DNA of 64,000 nt. Source: Gymnothorax reevesii. Its lineage: Eukaryota; Chordata; Actinopteri; Anguilliformes; Muraenidae. Within the stretch, counting starts at the first letter, position 1; each line of letters starts with the position of its first letter. A model generated the notes under the pieces. The model made no database searches. It was not told the origin of the DNA and saw only the letters and a program-made list of their open reading frames with translations. Below are positions 12,099 through 22,915 of the stretch, one piece after another. The stretch covers positions 113,068,666 to 113,132,665 of the forward strand of contig CM056576.1 in NCBI GenBank assembly GCA_029721435.1, written 5' to 3'. The position numbers and the translations under genes were made by a program.

Positions 12099-12293
12099 AG
12101 CTCATTGACGATGGAGGAGTTGCGGGACATCGACTTGGGCGAGAGGTCGTAGTCACTGTCAGAGCGGTACAAGAAGGACTCGCGGCGCTGGCTGTGTCCT
12201 GGGAAGTTTGTGTGGAGGACCAGGCCAGACCCAGGTGAAGCCTGCGGGTCCAAAGGACTACAGCTGGCGGCAGGCCCATTCTCCACGTCAAAG
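12099..12293 (-). CDS. pde4b: cAMP phosphodiesterase 4 exon, start of UCR1
   Basis: PDE4 hydrolyses cAMP in the cytoplasm. This 195-bp exon follows a good acceptor (TTTTGTCTTCCAG, read on the minus strand) and ends at a donor, CT|GTAAGC. It is phase 2 at both ends and encodes 64 complete residues beginning FDVENGP. Landmarks are [16 protein letters not shown], then [20 protein letters not shown] and [10 protein letters not shown]. The RRES motif is the conserved PKA site at the start of upstream conserved region 1, present only in long isoforms. [15 protein letters not shown] and PGHSQ favour pde4b; the IVNEL end and MSRNSSI are closer to pde4d, so paralogue assignment is moderate while PDE4 itself is near certain. 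Catalytic exons lie outside the window. Confidence 0.9.
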
Positions 12294-13499
12294 CTGGAAG
12301 ACAAAAATTATACAAAAATCCATCGTCACACTCAGAGCACAAAGCAAAATCGCATCCATTTATTACAATAATTGATAACCACCGGTCCAGTTAGGAACTA
12401 GCCCCCTCCCATTTCCAGGATATTAGCATTTCAAAGCACTTCACCCAAAACTTCAATTTTGTCTGACTACATTTCATTTAGCAAAGCACTTTGTAACATT
12501 AATAAAAGCACTAGATGTTATTATAAGTGATTATTATTATTATTATTATTATTATAATGCCACGTTTCCACTTAGCCAAAGGGATATTCATCCATTTTCC
12601 AAGAGAAATTTTCTGGGAATCTGAATGAATATGCAGCAGCTCTCCTTGACACGTGGTTCTCCTGGCCAGAAATGTACATTTCAAATACTCAAAAGCAACA
12701 CTTTTACCACATACGTACAATGCAATGGTCACATTTCCCAGTGTGTGCTTTGTTCATCCACGCAAAGCCTCAACCAAAAGCTGATTGCGGCGCCACTAAG
12801 TCAACATTGCTAAACCATTTTGAAGCAAAGTTTCATAAACAGAACCATGTGAAACTGATCCGCACACAATATCCTGTGCATGCTTCTACAAAGGATGTAA
12901 AGGCTTTTCGGACTCTAACGGGAAAGAGAGACTGAAGGACTGAACACAAAAATTACAGCATGGTTTCACAAAGTAAAATCCAACTGAGTAAATAAGATTG
13001 TCTATTAAAAGAAAATTACAACTATTTAAACTATTAAAAAGAAACTACTGAAAAGTACTCACTCAACATAAATGTTAAAAATAAAAAAGCCAACCTAAAT
13101 ATAATGAGGTGAACTGGAAATATGCTAGTACTGCAACAAAACAAAGCAGATATGCTTGTACTACAACAAAACAAAGCAGGCCTACTTCTAATATTCTAAA
13201 CTGAGATGGGCCTGACTTATAGACGACATGCACAACAGCCACTGAGAACATGTTTTCATTCAAAAAGGGAACAAAAACATCCCAAGCAATGACATGCTGT
13301 CTCAGGGCACTGTGAACCAGAAACACCACAATTCCTAGAACCCCAGTGACAGCACACTGAACAGTGCTGTCTGCAGAAGAACTGGTACTCCTCAGGTTTT
13401 TCCATGGGGGCAGAGGGAGAGAAGACCCCTGGAGACAAGTTCCGGAAGTTTTCCCAGGATGCTGAATGCAGTAAAAACAAGTAGATCAGAAGGATCTAA
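12294..13499 (-). other. Non-coding, probable pde4 intron
   Basis: Contains a (TTA)n run at about 12530-12556 and a two-unit tandem repeat of about 31 bp (TACTGCAACAAAACAAAGCA and variant) near 13125-13185. A minus-strand open frame at 13256-13480 with an internal MEKPEEYQFF has no donor in phase and no known match; I do not call it an exon. Confidence 0.5.
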
Positions 13500-14045
13500 T
13501 GGCTGCGACCTGGCCTAGCATCCGTCACGTGGCCTAGTGTCCATGACTGGTGGTTTCTTGTACAAGTGTGATCTCGAAATTGGAAATGACCTTTAAAATC
13601 AATAGGGGACCCTTCCTCTGTACCAAGAAGCTTGTTCTAAGATGTAATAGCCATCCATCAAGTTGAAGTGGAGTTACGGTGCGAAAACCGTCAAATCGGG
13701 CAAAATTGACACTTTTTTGCCTTTGTGACCTTGGGATTTGACGGATGACCTTGATAAACGATAAGAAACACCTCCTCTATGCCTAGAAGCTATTTCCAAA
13801 ATTTCATAGCGATCCATGAATTCTAACTGGAGTTACGGCGCGAAAACCCGCAAACAAGGTTGTGACCTCTGTGAACTTGACCTTTGACCTCGACCTTGTG
13901 CATGGACACCACTTTGGTGAAGGTCAATAACTCCTGAAAATTTCAAGATGATACGACGACAGGAACATGGTCGAAAAGGTGTCACAGACAGACAGACGAA
14001 CAGACAGAAACGTTCATAGAGCTGCTTGGTCGCAGCAAAAAAAAA
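13500..14045. repeat. Dispersed repeat with internal duplication and TGACCT half-sites
   Basis: Two related segments, around 13641-13697 (GTGGAGTTACGGTGCGAAAAC) and 13804-13855 (TGGAGTTACGGCGCGAAAAC), lie about 160 bp apart. The right part ends in a GACAGACAGACGAACAGACAG tract, as do several other repeats in the window. It includes TGACCTTTGACCT at 13878-13890. Class not determined. Confidence 0.5.
13878..13890 (-). promoter_or_regulatory. DR1 nuclear-receptor-like element
   Basis: TGACCT-T-TGACCT reads AGGTCA-A-AGGTCA on the minus strand, a perfect direct repeat with one-base spacing, the class bound by RXR heterodimers and HNF4. It lies within the dispersed repeat about 1.6 kb upstream of the pde4 exon. 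Binding is not shown by sequence alone. Confidence 0.35.
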
Positions 14046-14117
14046 TACTTGGGTCAACTGTGAGAGAAGCTGTCAAAGATGAGAATTTCACAAAACATAG
14101 CTAGAGGTACTCCACAA

Positions 14118-14540
14118 GTGCAAACCTCCACCAAGGCAGCACAGTTGAAATCTCGCTGAGTGAACATGGCTCATGAGAAACTGAGGGTATCAGCAACATA
14201 GGATTTCAAGATGGCTCCCATGGCTGCCATATTGTTTGATGCAGCGCGTTCCAAACTGATAGCTTCCGTTCCTGATGCCATACCAATCAACCCAAAAAAT
14301 TTGAGTGATATCACTGGGAGCGAAGTTCAGTTATCGCATGTCATAGGATTTCAAGATGGCTGCCGTGGCGGCCATATAGTTTGACCAGTTCATTGCTGAT
14401 GTAATAGCAACCCTCTCACAAAATTTCAGAGATATCCGTTCATTATTTTTTGAGTTATCTTGTACACAAATAGACAGACAGACAAACAAACAGACAAACC
14501 AATGCCGGAAAAAACATAACCTCCTTAGCGGAGGTAATTG
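14118..14540. mobile_element. MITE-like repeat, copy 1 (AACCTCC...GGAGGT)
   Basis: Left end GCAAACCTCCACCAAGGCAGC and right end ACATAACCTCCTTAGCGGAGGT. Internal landmarks GAGTGAACATGGCTCAT, TTTGAGTGATATCACTGGGAG and GACAGACAGACAAACAAACAGA are shared in order with 48664-49026. This copy carries two AAGATGGC blocks (14210 and 14353). No coding sequence. Confidence 0.65.
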
Positions 14541-14769
14541 TGAGAAAACATCCAACCTGGGGCCAGAGAGTAGCCTAGTGCTAGTTGCTAGACTGCTAAC
14601 TGATGAGGTGCTAAATTGAGGCTCCGGTGGTGCTTGGCATTCTGAGTTGCATCTGGAGTGTGGAAATTGGAAAAAGAACTCATTGAAAGGGGCCAACACA
14701 GCACAATGGGCTTTTACCCATTTCTCTAAATCCCTCTTTGCTGGGAACTGCCCTATCTGGCATTTCTCC

Positions 14770-14850
14770 CTGAACGTCCTTGAAAAAGAGTAGGCTAACT
14801 TACCGTGTTCTCAATGAATATTCCCAGGTTAAATAAAGGTAAAAAAAATT
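14770..14850 (+). mobile_element. SINE 3' tail fragment
   Basis: CCTTGAAAAAGAG, then TCTCAATGAATATTCCCAGG, then TTAAATAAAGGT matches the 3' tail of the 5S-derived SINE at 28592-29036. The head is missing or too diverged. Confidence 0.5.
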
Positions 14851-14868
14851 CATGCCATACTTGATATA

Positions 14869-16482
14869 CAGTGGCGCTCGAAAGTTTGTGAACCCTTTCA
14901 AATTTTCTATATTTCTGCATAAATATGACCTAAAACATCATCAGATTTTCACACAAGTCCTAAAAGTAGATAAAGAAAACCTAGTCAAACAAACGAGACA
15001 AAAATATTATACTTGGTCATTTATTTATTGAGGAAAATTATCCAATAATACATATCTGTGAGGGGCAAAAGTATGTGAACCTCTAGGATTAGTGATTCAT
15101 TTGAAGGTGAAATTTGAGTCAGGTGTTATCAATCAATGGGATGACAATCAGGTGTGAGTGGGCACTCTGTTTTATCTAAAGATCAGGGATTTATCAAAGT
15201 CTGTCCTTCACAACACACGTTTGTGGAAGTGTATCATGGCACGAACGAAGGGGAGTTCTGAGGACCTCAGAAAAAGCGTTGTCGATGCTCATCAGGCTGG
15301 AAAAGGTTACAAAACCATCTCTAAAGAGTTTGGACTCTACCAGTCCACAGTCAGACAGATTGTGTACAAATGGAGGAAATTCAAGACCATCGTTACCCTC
15401 CCCAGGAGTGGTCGACCAACAAAAATCACTCCAAGAGCAAGCCATGTATTAGTCGGCGAGGTCACAAAGGACCCCAGGGTAACTTCTAAGCAACTGACGG
15501 CCTCTCTCACACTGGCTAATGTTAATTTTCATGAGTCAGGAGAACCATCAGGAGAACACTGAACAACAATGGTGTGCATGGCAGGGTTGCAAGGAGAAAG
15601 CCACTGCTCTCCAGAAAAAACATTGCTGCTTGTCTGCAGTTTGCTAAAGATCACGCGAACAAACCAGAGGGCTATTGGAAAAATGTTTTGTGGACAGATG
15701 AGACCGAAATAGAGCTTTTTGGTTTAAATGAGAAGTGTCATGTTTGGAGAAAGGAAAACATTGCATTCCAGCATAAGAACATTTTCCCATCTGTGAAATG
15801 TGGTGGTGGTAGTATCATGGTTTGGGCCTGTTTCGCTGCATCTGGGCCAGGACAGCTTGCCATCATTGATGGAACAATGAATTCTGAATTATACCAGCGA
15901 ATTCTGCTGGAAAATGTCTGGACATCTGTCCATGAACTGAATCTCAAGAGAAGGTGGGTCATGCAACAAGGCAGCGACCCTAAGCACACAAGTTGTTCTA
16001 CCAAAGAATGGTTAAAGAAGAATAAAGTTCATGTTTTGGAATGGCCAAGTCAAGTCCTGACCTTAATCCAATCGAAATGTTGTGGAAGGACCTGAAGCAA
16101 GCAGTTCATGTGAGGAAACCCACTAACATCCCAGAGTTGAAGCTGTTCTGTATGGAGGAATGGGCTAAAATTCCTCCAAGCTGTTGTACAAGACTATACA
16201 ACAGTTACCGGAAATATTTAGATGCAGTTATTGCTGCACAAGGGGGTCGCATCAGATACTGAAAGCAAAGGTTCACATACTTTTGCCACTCACAGATATG
16301 TAATATTGGATAATTTTCCTCAATAAATAAATGACCGAGTATAATATTTTTGTCTCATTTGTTTAACTGGGTTCTATTTATCTACTTTCAGGACTTGTGT
16401 GAAAATCTGATGATGTTTTAGGTCATATTTATGCAGAAATCTAGAAAATTCTAAAGGGTTCACGAACTTTCAAGCGCCACTG
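14869..16482 (+). mobile_element. Tc1-like DNA transposon, family C (inactive)
   Basis: Left end CAGTGGCGCTCGAAAGTTTG preceded by TA (14867-14868), right end ending AAGCGCCACTG followed by TA (16483-16484). The inverted repeats are long, about 214 bp (14869-15084 with 16269-16482), and differ at few positions. Total 1614 bp. Only one copy of this family is in the window. Confidence 0.93.
15236..16262 (+). pseudogene. Tc1-like transposase pseudogene (family C)
   Basis: The likely start is the ATG at 15236 (MARTKGSSEDLRKSVVDAHQ), not an in-frame ATG 26 codons earlier. The N-terminal half has the helix-turn-helix and GRPTKITPRA linker and runs out of frame near 15540. The middle (15574-16095) holds LWTDETEIELFG with the first Asp and GGGSIMVWACF. 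The second catalytic block reads QQGSDPKHTS instead of QQDNDPKHTS, so the catalytic Asp is Gly. A 1-bp deletion near 16052 moves SSPDLNPIEMLW into another frame (16041-16262). It is dead by several independent lesions. Confidence 0.88.
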
Positions 16483-16484
16483 TA

Positions 16485-18084
16485 CATGTCAAAGTAAATC
16501 TACTTCTGCTCAACAGCATGCTCCAAAAGGGGCATCATCAACTAAGATATGATCCAGGAAAGATGTGATGCGCAAACAATTTAAAAATGCAATAGGTAAA
16601 AAACCTGTAGTATGCTATTCAAAAAAATGAGGATGTAGCAGGAATTCAGGGTGATTAGAAACTAGCAATAACCAGGGTTAGGTCTGCACTGCCACGACAG
16701 GTCTATGAGGCATTTAAGGGAAGAGTAGCTACACATTCCATCTCATCCTTTGTAACTGTCAAAGCTAAATGGCTAAACTCTCGGTCAGGTCAAAAGTAGC
16801 AGGTAAGGCTGTTTCTCAACAGGACTACATGAGTGTGTGAATGATAAAATCGTTCATGTGATAAGACAGATTAAACATACTAGGGTAAATACACATCAAG
16901 TGGACCAAATTTCAGGAAGTCAGAAAATTAATCCGCCTCATAAATTCTGGAAAAATATACATACCTGGGCAAAAGTTGAGAAGCAGAAAGTTCATATGGA
17001 AATCTTCCAAAAAGTGGAAAGTCCTAGCCTGCATTCCATGAGCGTGTCGCATTCAAAAGGTTTTTTCATAAACTGTGCTTCGTTGCATGTGCTGAATATT
17101 AGAAGTTGAACGGCACCTCTGAAAACACAGGTTTCATCGTAGATATTGGTCCTGTTTCCTCAAATTTAAGCTCCGACTTCATGTATGTCCAGGCCATAAT
17201 TCAAAGAATTGGGCAATGTTTCTTGATGTTATCAATTTAGTCCTGAGCTGAACTGGAATGTGTTTTCAGAATTGGGCCGTGCTTAACTTTTACCCAGGAG
17301 TATATGCACTAAATGAGGAGAGGAAGGAGTTGCACAAATCGTAGGCATTTGTCTTCAAAATTGGACCGTTGAAATTGGCCGTTGAAATTTTGGTACAGAG
17401 CCCTTCAATTTTGCTCTATATTCAGGTACTCAAAAAATCCCTCAACACGCAAACAGAAAGATATTAAGTCTTGCACAGAATTTTGCATAGATTATTAACT
17501 TTATCTATTGAGGTCCAGTCACAGTTTAACACTGCAAGTTCCTCTGATAATTTCAGGAGTTTACCAACTTCTAGAATGGAATCCATACACGCCAAGGGAT
17601 TATTTGGCATATAAGGAGACTTCTATCTACAGTGCCACTAATTTGCAAAACAATAAATTAACATCCAAAACTAAATTTAATCAAAAAATAAATTAGGGGC
17701 CTAAAACTTCAGTGCAGTACCGCTAATTTTTTCTAGAATTTTTGAAGATGGTCGATTTCCCACCCTCAGCCCACCTGTCATTGAATGATCCAACACAATA
17801 CACTCCATGCCATTTTCAAACACTTAAAATGTGTAACTCAGGATATTGCACAGTAGCCTCCCAGTTTCCCTGTGCTCTACCCCTTGAACAAACTGACTGT
17901 GCTATGCTGTCTGTTGGCTACATCATGAAAAGGCTGTTGGTTGCACGGTCACGTTCTGAACCCCCTAAACTCCAAATTTTCTCCAAGTTTTCCATTTGGT
18001 AGGCTCACAGTCTTAACCCCAGAAAACCACACATGGGTGTGTCAAATGCAGTTGCAGTATTGTGACTGGTGGAACTTCAGGCCT
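16485..18084. other. No gene recognised
   Basis: AT-rich sequence with scattered stop codons in all frames. Short open frames (for example 16837-17109) have no recognisable domain. Confidence 0.45.
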
Positions 18085-18325
18085 ATTTCAAATTCCTGTT
18101 GAGATCCCAAGATTTCCAACAATCCCAAATATCTCCTGCTGAAGAACAGGGAAATTTGTATAAAGTGATGCACAAAATCTAGATATTTTCCATCCGCTTT
18201 AAAGCTGTGGCCATTAAAAACATGGTGCCGAGTTTGAATATTTCTCTGAATGCAAGTGTGATGCAGTGTCATTGAAGCGCTGCAGCAGCAGATATAGAAT
18301 ATGTTAGTGACATTGTCCAACAATA
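18085..18325. repeat. Dispersed repeat, copy 1 (pair with 47095-47325)
   Basis: Shared landmarks with the second copy include CAGGGAAAT, TAAAGTGATG, ATCTAGATATTTTCCA, GAAGCGCTGCA and TGTCCAACAATAT, in the same order and spacing with perhaps 70-75% identity. The minus-strand translations share GKYLDFVHHF and LHHT, but with stops; no family recognised. Confidence 0.5.
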
Positions 18326-18354
18326 TATGACAAGAGTCATCAGAGGATGACATA

Positions 18355-18563
18355 CCCCACCCCCGCTATCTAATCTCAAAAATCCCAAAATATCGAAAGG
18401 CACCAGTTTAGGGCCTGATTGATAAACACAGCCAGTTTCGTAATAAAATATTGAACGGTATTTGCATTCTGCTCCAAAAAGGAAAGGATTACAGACAGAC
18501 GGACGTACGGAGGGATACATTGATGAATATATTCCCCCGCATTATATGCCGGGGGGGATAAAA
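18355..18563. mobile_element. Small GC-ended inverted-repeat element
   Basis: Starts around ACCCCACCCCCGC and ends CCCCCGCATTATATGCCGGGGG, with an internal CAGACAGACGGACG tract. The layout matches the elements near 32110-32372 and 37560-37755, which suggests one loose family of non-autonomous elements. Confidence 0.45.
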
Positions 18564-18891
18564 ATGCTTCTAAAAGTGGCAATGAATTCTTGCACAAAGG
18601 AGTCCAACTATTAGCATGTGATGTTGACTAAAGGCCAGCAGAGGGCATCAGAAATTTTCATTTAACCACTACTGAACGATGATCACTGCAGCCCACTTCA
18701 CACTGAAATTAAAGACCTCAGAAACTGACCTGCGATCAATTAAGGCCTCATGCTATCTGATCAACCAATAGACTGGAAAGCAAGCTGGTGGTAGACACTG
18801 CCAGTCTAACTCTGAGAATGTATCATGCCTACATAGAGTGCGGGTCTAAAATACAGGCTCACCCAAAAAAGGCATGGCAAAGGCCTTAAGC

Positions 18892-19095
18892 CAGGGGTCC
18901 CCAATCTTTCCCAGAAAGGGCCAGTGTGGGGACAGGCTTTCATTGGAACAAAGCCATTACAAACCTGAAACTACTAATCAACCCCTGGACTCTTTGCTAA
19001 TACGCTTGATTAGTAGCATCAGGTTTGTAGCTGCTTGGTTGCAATGAAAGCCTGTGCCCGCACCGGCCCTTTCTGAGAAAGACTGGGGAACCCTG
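18892..19095. mobile_element. hAT-type MITE, complete
   Basis: About 31-bp terminal inverted repeats: left CAGGGGTCCCCAATCTTTCC, right the complement of CAGGGTTCCCCAGTCTTTCT. Flanks are CCTTAAGC (18884-18891) and CATTAAGC (19096-19103), an 8-bp target duplication with one mismatch, as expected for hAT. At 204 bp it has no coding capacity. A partial relative lies at 54118-54203. Confidence 0.85.
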
Positions 19096-19269
19096 CATTA
19101 AGCCATGTAAAGCCTTAAAGGCTCCATCAAAACAACACAAAGGTTATCTGAGAAATCAATATAGGATCTAATTTGATTTTTTTTTTCAGGAGGGGGGTGG
19201 GGGGGCTTTTCAATCCCAAGCTTTTAGCAACAACAAGAAAGCAAGTTATTTTCCATTACAAGTCAATAT

Positions 19270-19790
19270 TCCCTACTGCTTGTGAGGAACAATTCATGTC
19301 TCCAACGAAATACTACAACCTCAACTCAGCAAACGCTGAGACGGCATGGAAAATGCCCGTTATAACAGTAAGCAGTGATTTCTAAATTTACTTTGATTTG
19401 AAATTCTTTGCAGACAGTATGACAACAGGATATTTCTGCCTTGTTTTAGTACTGTAGTGCTCTTGCACTTCCAAGAAGGTCCCATAATTGCTGAAAAGTA
19501 CGCTGAATTTTTGGAGCGACGTATGCTGCCTTCAAGAGAAGAGGGCATCTTTTTCAGGGACACCGGATCAACAAGCATTACAAAACTGTATTCTGCAGGC
19601 ATTAGAGAGGCTGTATAAGAACAGGGAACTGGCCCTGGACTGCCCAGCTTGCAGTCTCAACTTTTCCCCATTAGAGAATGCGGTGCATTTATCAACGCAA
19701 ATGCAGCAACAAAGACCTCATACTATATGCACGTTAAGACTTGCTTGTGGGAAAAATAGAACAAACTTACACCTGAAACATTAATTCACA
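19270..19790 (+). mobile_element. Tc1-like remnant (family A2), coding strand plus
   Basis: The segment at 19365-19425 (GTGATTTCTAAATTTACTTT, then GCAGACAGTATGAC) is the inverted match of 3520-3590. The 98-codon frame at 19488-19784 carries LNFWSDVCCLQ and DCPACSLNFSPLENAVHL, the C-terminal transposase block of this family. The N-terminal half has been lost by deletion. Confidence 0.65.
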
Positions 19791-20380
19791 ATCCCCAATT
19801 CTTTATTAAGTGCTGAAAAGGTTAGTAACATTACAGCTGGTATATACTTTCCAAGATCTTTTTGAAATATGTTGCCAGAATAAAAATTAAAATCAGAATT
19901 TAATCATTAAAAATCATTAAAATTCACGTCGAGACACATCAAATATTGTGTAGTCTTATTGTTTTTAATGTATTAAACAAACCATCCGAAATTTTTCAGA
20001 TTAAGGGTTGTAGAATTGTAAAAATTCAAGCGGGAGCAAGTTATCAAATGGAACAAAAGCATTTCAGCGGCGTAAGGGTAAAATCTTGCCGTGTGAACTG
20101 GAGGGGAAGATCAACAGAATGAACTCATAACATTGAACATTAGGGTGGCGCATCTTTGGTTAATCACAGTGCTCAAGTCTCGGTTTGTGGGAGTCAGAGA
20201 AACATGCCTATGCCTATGCTCAACCATGACTGGACAGGGCAACCCGGATCATTCAGCGCACTTACAGGATCTTTGAGAAGCGCTGACTTTTTGAAAAAAA
20301 AAACAGCATAAGCTTTTTATATCCAGCGTTTGTATTTAAATTTCACATTAAGATAGTTTTGAGGTCCGCAAAAATCTAAA
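19791..20380. other. No gene recognised
   Basis: AT-rich sequence; no repeat or coding signal that I can name. Confidence 0.4.
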
Positions 20381-20719
20381 TTACGAACTTGGCCAATCCG
20401 TTCCAGAACAGCGAGGGAAAAAATTGTACATCCGTGCGCTTACTGTTTCCATCGGTGAGCTACATTGCACCAACTCAAGCCAACGTGAAAATAGTTCGCT
20501 TTGAGACAGACAAACAACTGACCTGACGCCGCCGAAGTTAACTCTCTTCGTCACGTCTTCGCTGAAGTCAAAATGCACTCTGCTTGCGCTTCTGTGGCAG
20601 GGAGACCTCCGAAACATTTTCTGGATCCCACTATCTGTTTTGCTTAGCGCTACAACATACCATGCGGCAAAATCCTTTCCACTAGATTGTGACACCCGGA
20701 ATGGATAGGAAAAGGGCAC
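20381..20719 (-). other. Open frame of unknown nature in a CpG-containing patch
   Basis: A 112-codon minus-strand frame begins MPFSYPFRVSQ and contains FDFSEDVTKRVNFGGVRS. Its surroundings have more CpG and GC than the neighbouring kilobases. I recognise no domain, and no ortholog comes to mind. It could be a piece of an unrecognised mobile element or part of a 5' untranslated region. A GGCGTCAG|GTCAGT donor-like sequence lies inside. Not called a gene. Confidence 0.25.
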
Positions 20720-21469
20720 TGACCCACAGCGTTTGTAATGGGCACTCCCCCCCTCAGCTCAAATACGAGGTGAGCTGCAGCTAAATGTCATAATTTCATG
20801 TAATCAATAAAGAAACGTATAATTACAAATATTATTCGATGCCACCTGACACAAGAAGAATCAGATCGAATAGTTTTTTTCTTCTTATTAGAAAATAAGA
20901 AGCAGGTTTCATTCACCAAACCCATTAAATGGTATGGTAATAATGTATTGGAATGCATGACCTCACAATTGCCTCGCAAACTTGCTTGACTGGATTCTTA
21001 GCTGCCAAACGCATTAGCTGACCCCCCCTAAAAAACGATCATGCGGAATTAAAGTGACTTGAACCAACTTGAATCGACAGAACTCATAGCCCCAAATACT
21101 GCTGTCAAAGCTGCGAGGGAAGAGGATTTAGGTTTTCCCGATACGCCCTACCCCGTCGCAGTAGGCCTTCAAAGCACGTTGGGGTGTTTTTTTTTTCATT
21201 CAAATACCTTTATTAGTGCGCTTACTCATGCTTTTACGGTAGCTGCTCCATATTACAAACTCGGGGATGAAATTTCTCCAAACACAACATGATAATTTTC
21301 CATTTCATCGTCCAAATGACATGTAGTACTAATATTGTTTGATTGACCGCAGTAGGACACATTAATCACAACATTTAGCAAGGAGAGTTAAAGCAAGTAC
21401 ACTGCTAAGCAAAAACATCATGAACACCAGCATAATGCAACTGGTTCTCAGCATGCCACCGTAACCGCA

Positions 21470-21560
21470 ATGTAAAATTGACGTCCATATGAATATTTGG
21501 TCTGAGGTCATCCCAGCAGAACATTTCCCAGAGCATCACACTCCGTCCGCCAGCTTGTCT
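21470..21560 (-). pseudogene. Tc1/mariner transposase fragment
   Basis: The minus strand reads KLADGVXCSGKCSAGMTSDQIF across frames, with SVMLWEMFCW-like residues followed by DDLRPNIHMDV, resembling the GGSVMLWGMFCWETLGP block that follows the first catalytic Asp in Tc1-like enzymes. Only about 30 codons remain and no ends are visible. Confidence 0.4.
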
Positions 21561-21829
21561 TTGCAAGATGAAAAGTTGGTCCATGGTTTTGTGACATGTA
21601 GACTTGATAATTACAATGCCTTTTAATTTGGATTTAAAGTAGTGTGCAATGATGATTACACATCAAAATGAAGATAAATCAGACACCAAGTATTATTCAA
21701 GTATTTCTTTAATGTAAAATTGGATCATGTAGATGAAAATAACTAAACAGATGACAATATATAGTAAAAACAAAATGATAATGTCTTTCTGAAGGGAAAA
21801 GTCAGTATTGAGTGTGGGCACACCAGTGC

Positions 21830-22700
21830 TTGAAATGGGCCGGTTCTCACCGGTACGTAGTACCGCCACCTATGATTATTATTATTATTATGGAATCATG
21901 ATGTCTGTCTGTCTGTCCGTTGCTTGTGTTCATAATAACTACGCCAATTCTCAATCGATTTTACCCAAATTCACACAGCATGATCATATCAGTTGGAAAT
22001 TTGATGAGTTCCGAAATCAGCCTGATTGGATCACCCTCTTTCTCAAAATTAACCCTTTAATGCCCTGAAATCGACAAAAAGAGCCGGTCCGTTGCTTATG
22101 TTCACACTAAAATTCACACAGCATGATCACATCAGGTGGAACTTTGATGAGTTCAGAGAGCAGTCTGATTGGATCACTTTCTCAAAATTTACCCTTTTAA
22201 GCCCCGAAATCGACAAAAAGAGTACACAAAGTAAGGCGACAGAATGAAGAAATTCGAAAGAGAGAACCTAAAAAACATGCTGCGGCAAACAAACTAAGGA
22301 GACAAAGTGACGATGTACCTTCCCATCAAACTGTTGCGTGACGGGCATATATTGCTGTCTCTGACTGCTCTTATTATCCCTCTGCGCACCGTAACTTCTT
22401 ACGGCGCCCTACAGCGTACCGTCACCTTTTGACACGTCTAGGCACGCATATTGTAGCTCTAAATTACGGTATGTGCAGTTATTTATTTGTTCTTTTGAAG
22501 CAACGTTAAATTTATTTTTATGCACAAGACAACCAAACAGTCCTCCGCACGAGTGCATTCCAATGTAAAAAAAAAACAAGAGCAGTCAGAGACAGCAATA
22601 TATGCCCATCATGCAACAGTTTGCATAAAAGGGTTAATTTTGAGAGAAAGGGTGATCCAATCAGGCTGATTTCTGAACTCATCAAAGTTCCACCCACAGA
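21830..22700. repeat. Foldback region with nested inverted and direct repeats
   Basis: Arms at 22322-22373 (CATATATTGCTGTCTCTGAC) and 22578-22626 pair as inverted repeats of about 48 bp with few mismatches. Outer arms pair as well: 22133-22205 (TTTGATGAGTTCAGAGAGCA) with 22625-22695. In addition 21965-22075 and 22105-22215 are direct repeats about 140 bp apart. A (ATT)n run at 21874-21890 and a CTGTCTGTCTGTC tract precede it. No coding sequence; probably a composite non-autonomous DNA element. Confidence 0.65.
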
Positions 22701-22915
22701 GATATATAAGCCTTGGTTGTCACTGGGGCAGTACCCTCAAAGGTACTGCTGTTGTACCTTAGAAGTGGGTTTTCATTTGTTCTGGAACATAAAAGTACCT
22801 TTTAGACCCTAAAAAGGTTCACACAGGTACCTCAAGGTCCTATAATTAGCCCTAAAGGGTACATAATACCTTGGGGAACAGAAATGGACTCCTGCTGTAC
22901 CCCTATTTCTGAGAG
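22700..22915. repeat. GGTACC-rich dispersed repeat fragment
   Basis: Multiple variants of GGTAC and its complement (GCAGTACCCTCAAAGGTACT, AAAGGGTACATAATACC) spaced over 200 bp, ending CTATTTCTGAGAGTGTA. I recognise the pattern as a common fish repeat type but cannot name its family. Confidence 0.45.

Noticed and set aside
13256..13480. Possible pde4 alternative first exon (MEKPEEYQFF)
   Set aside because: No usable donor in phase with the exon at 12293 and no similarity to known PDE4 N-termini.
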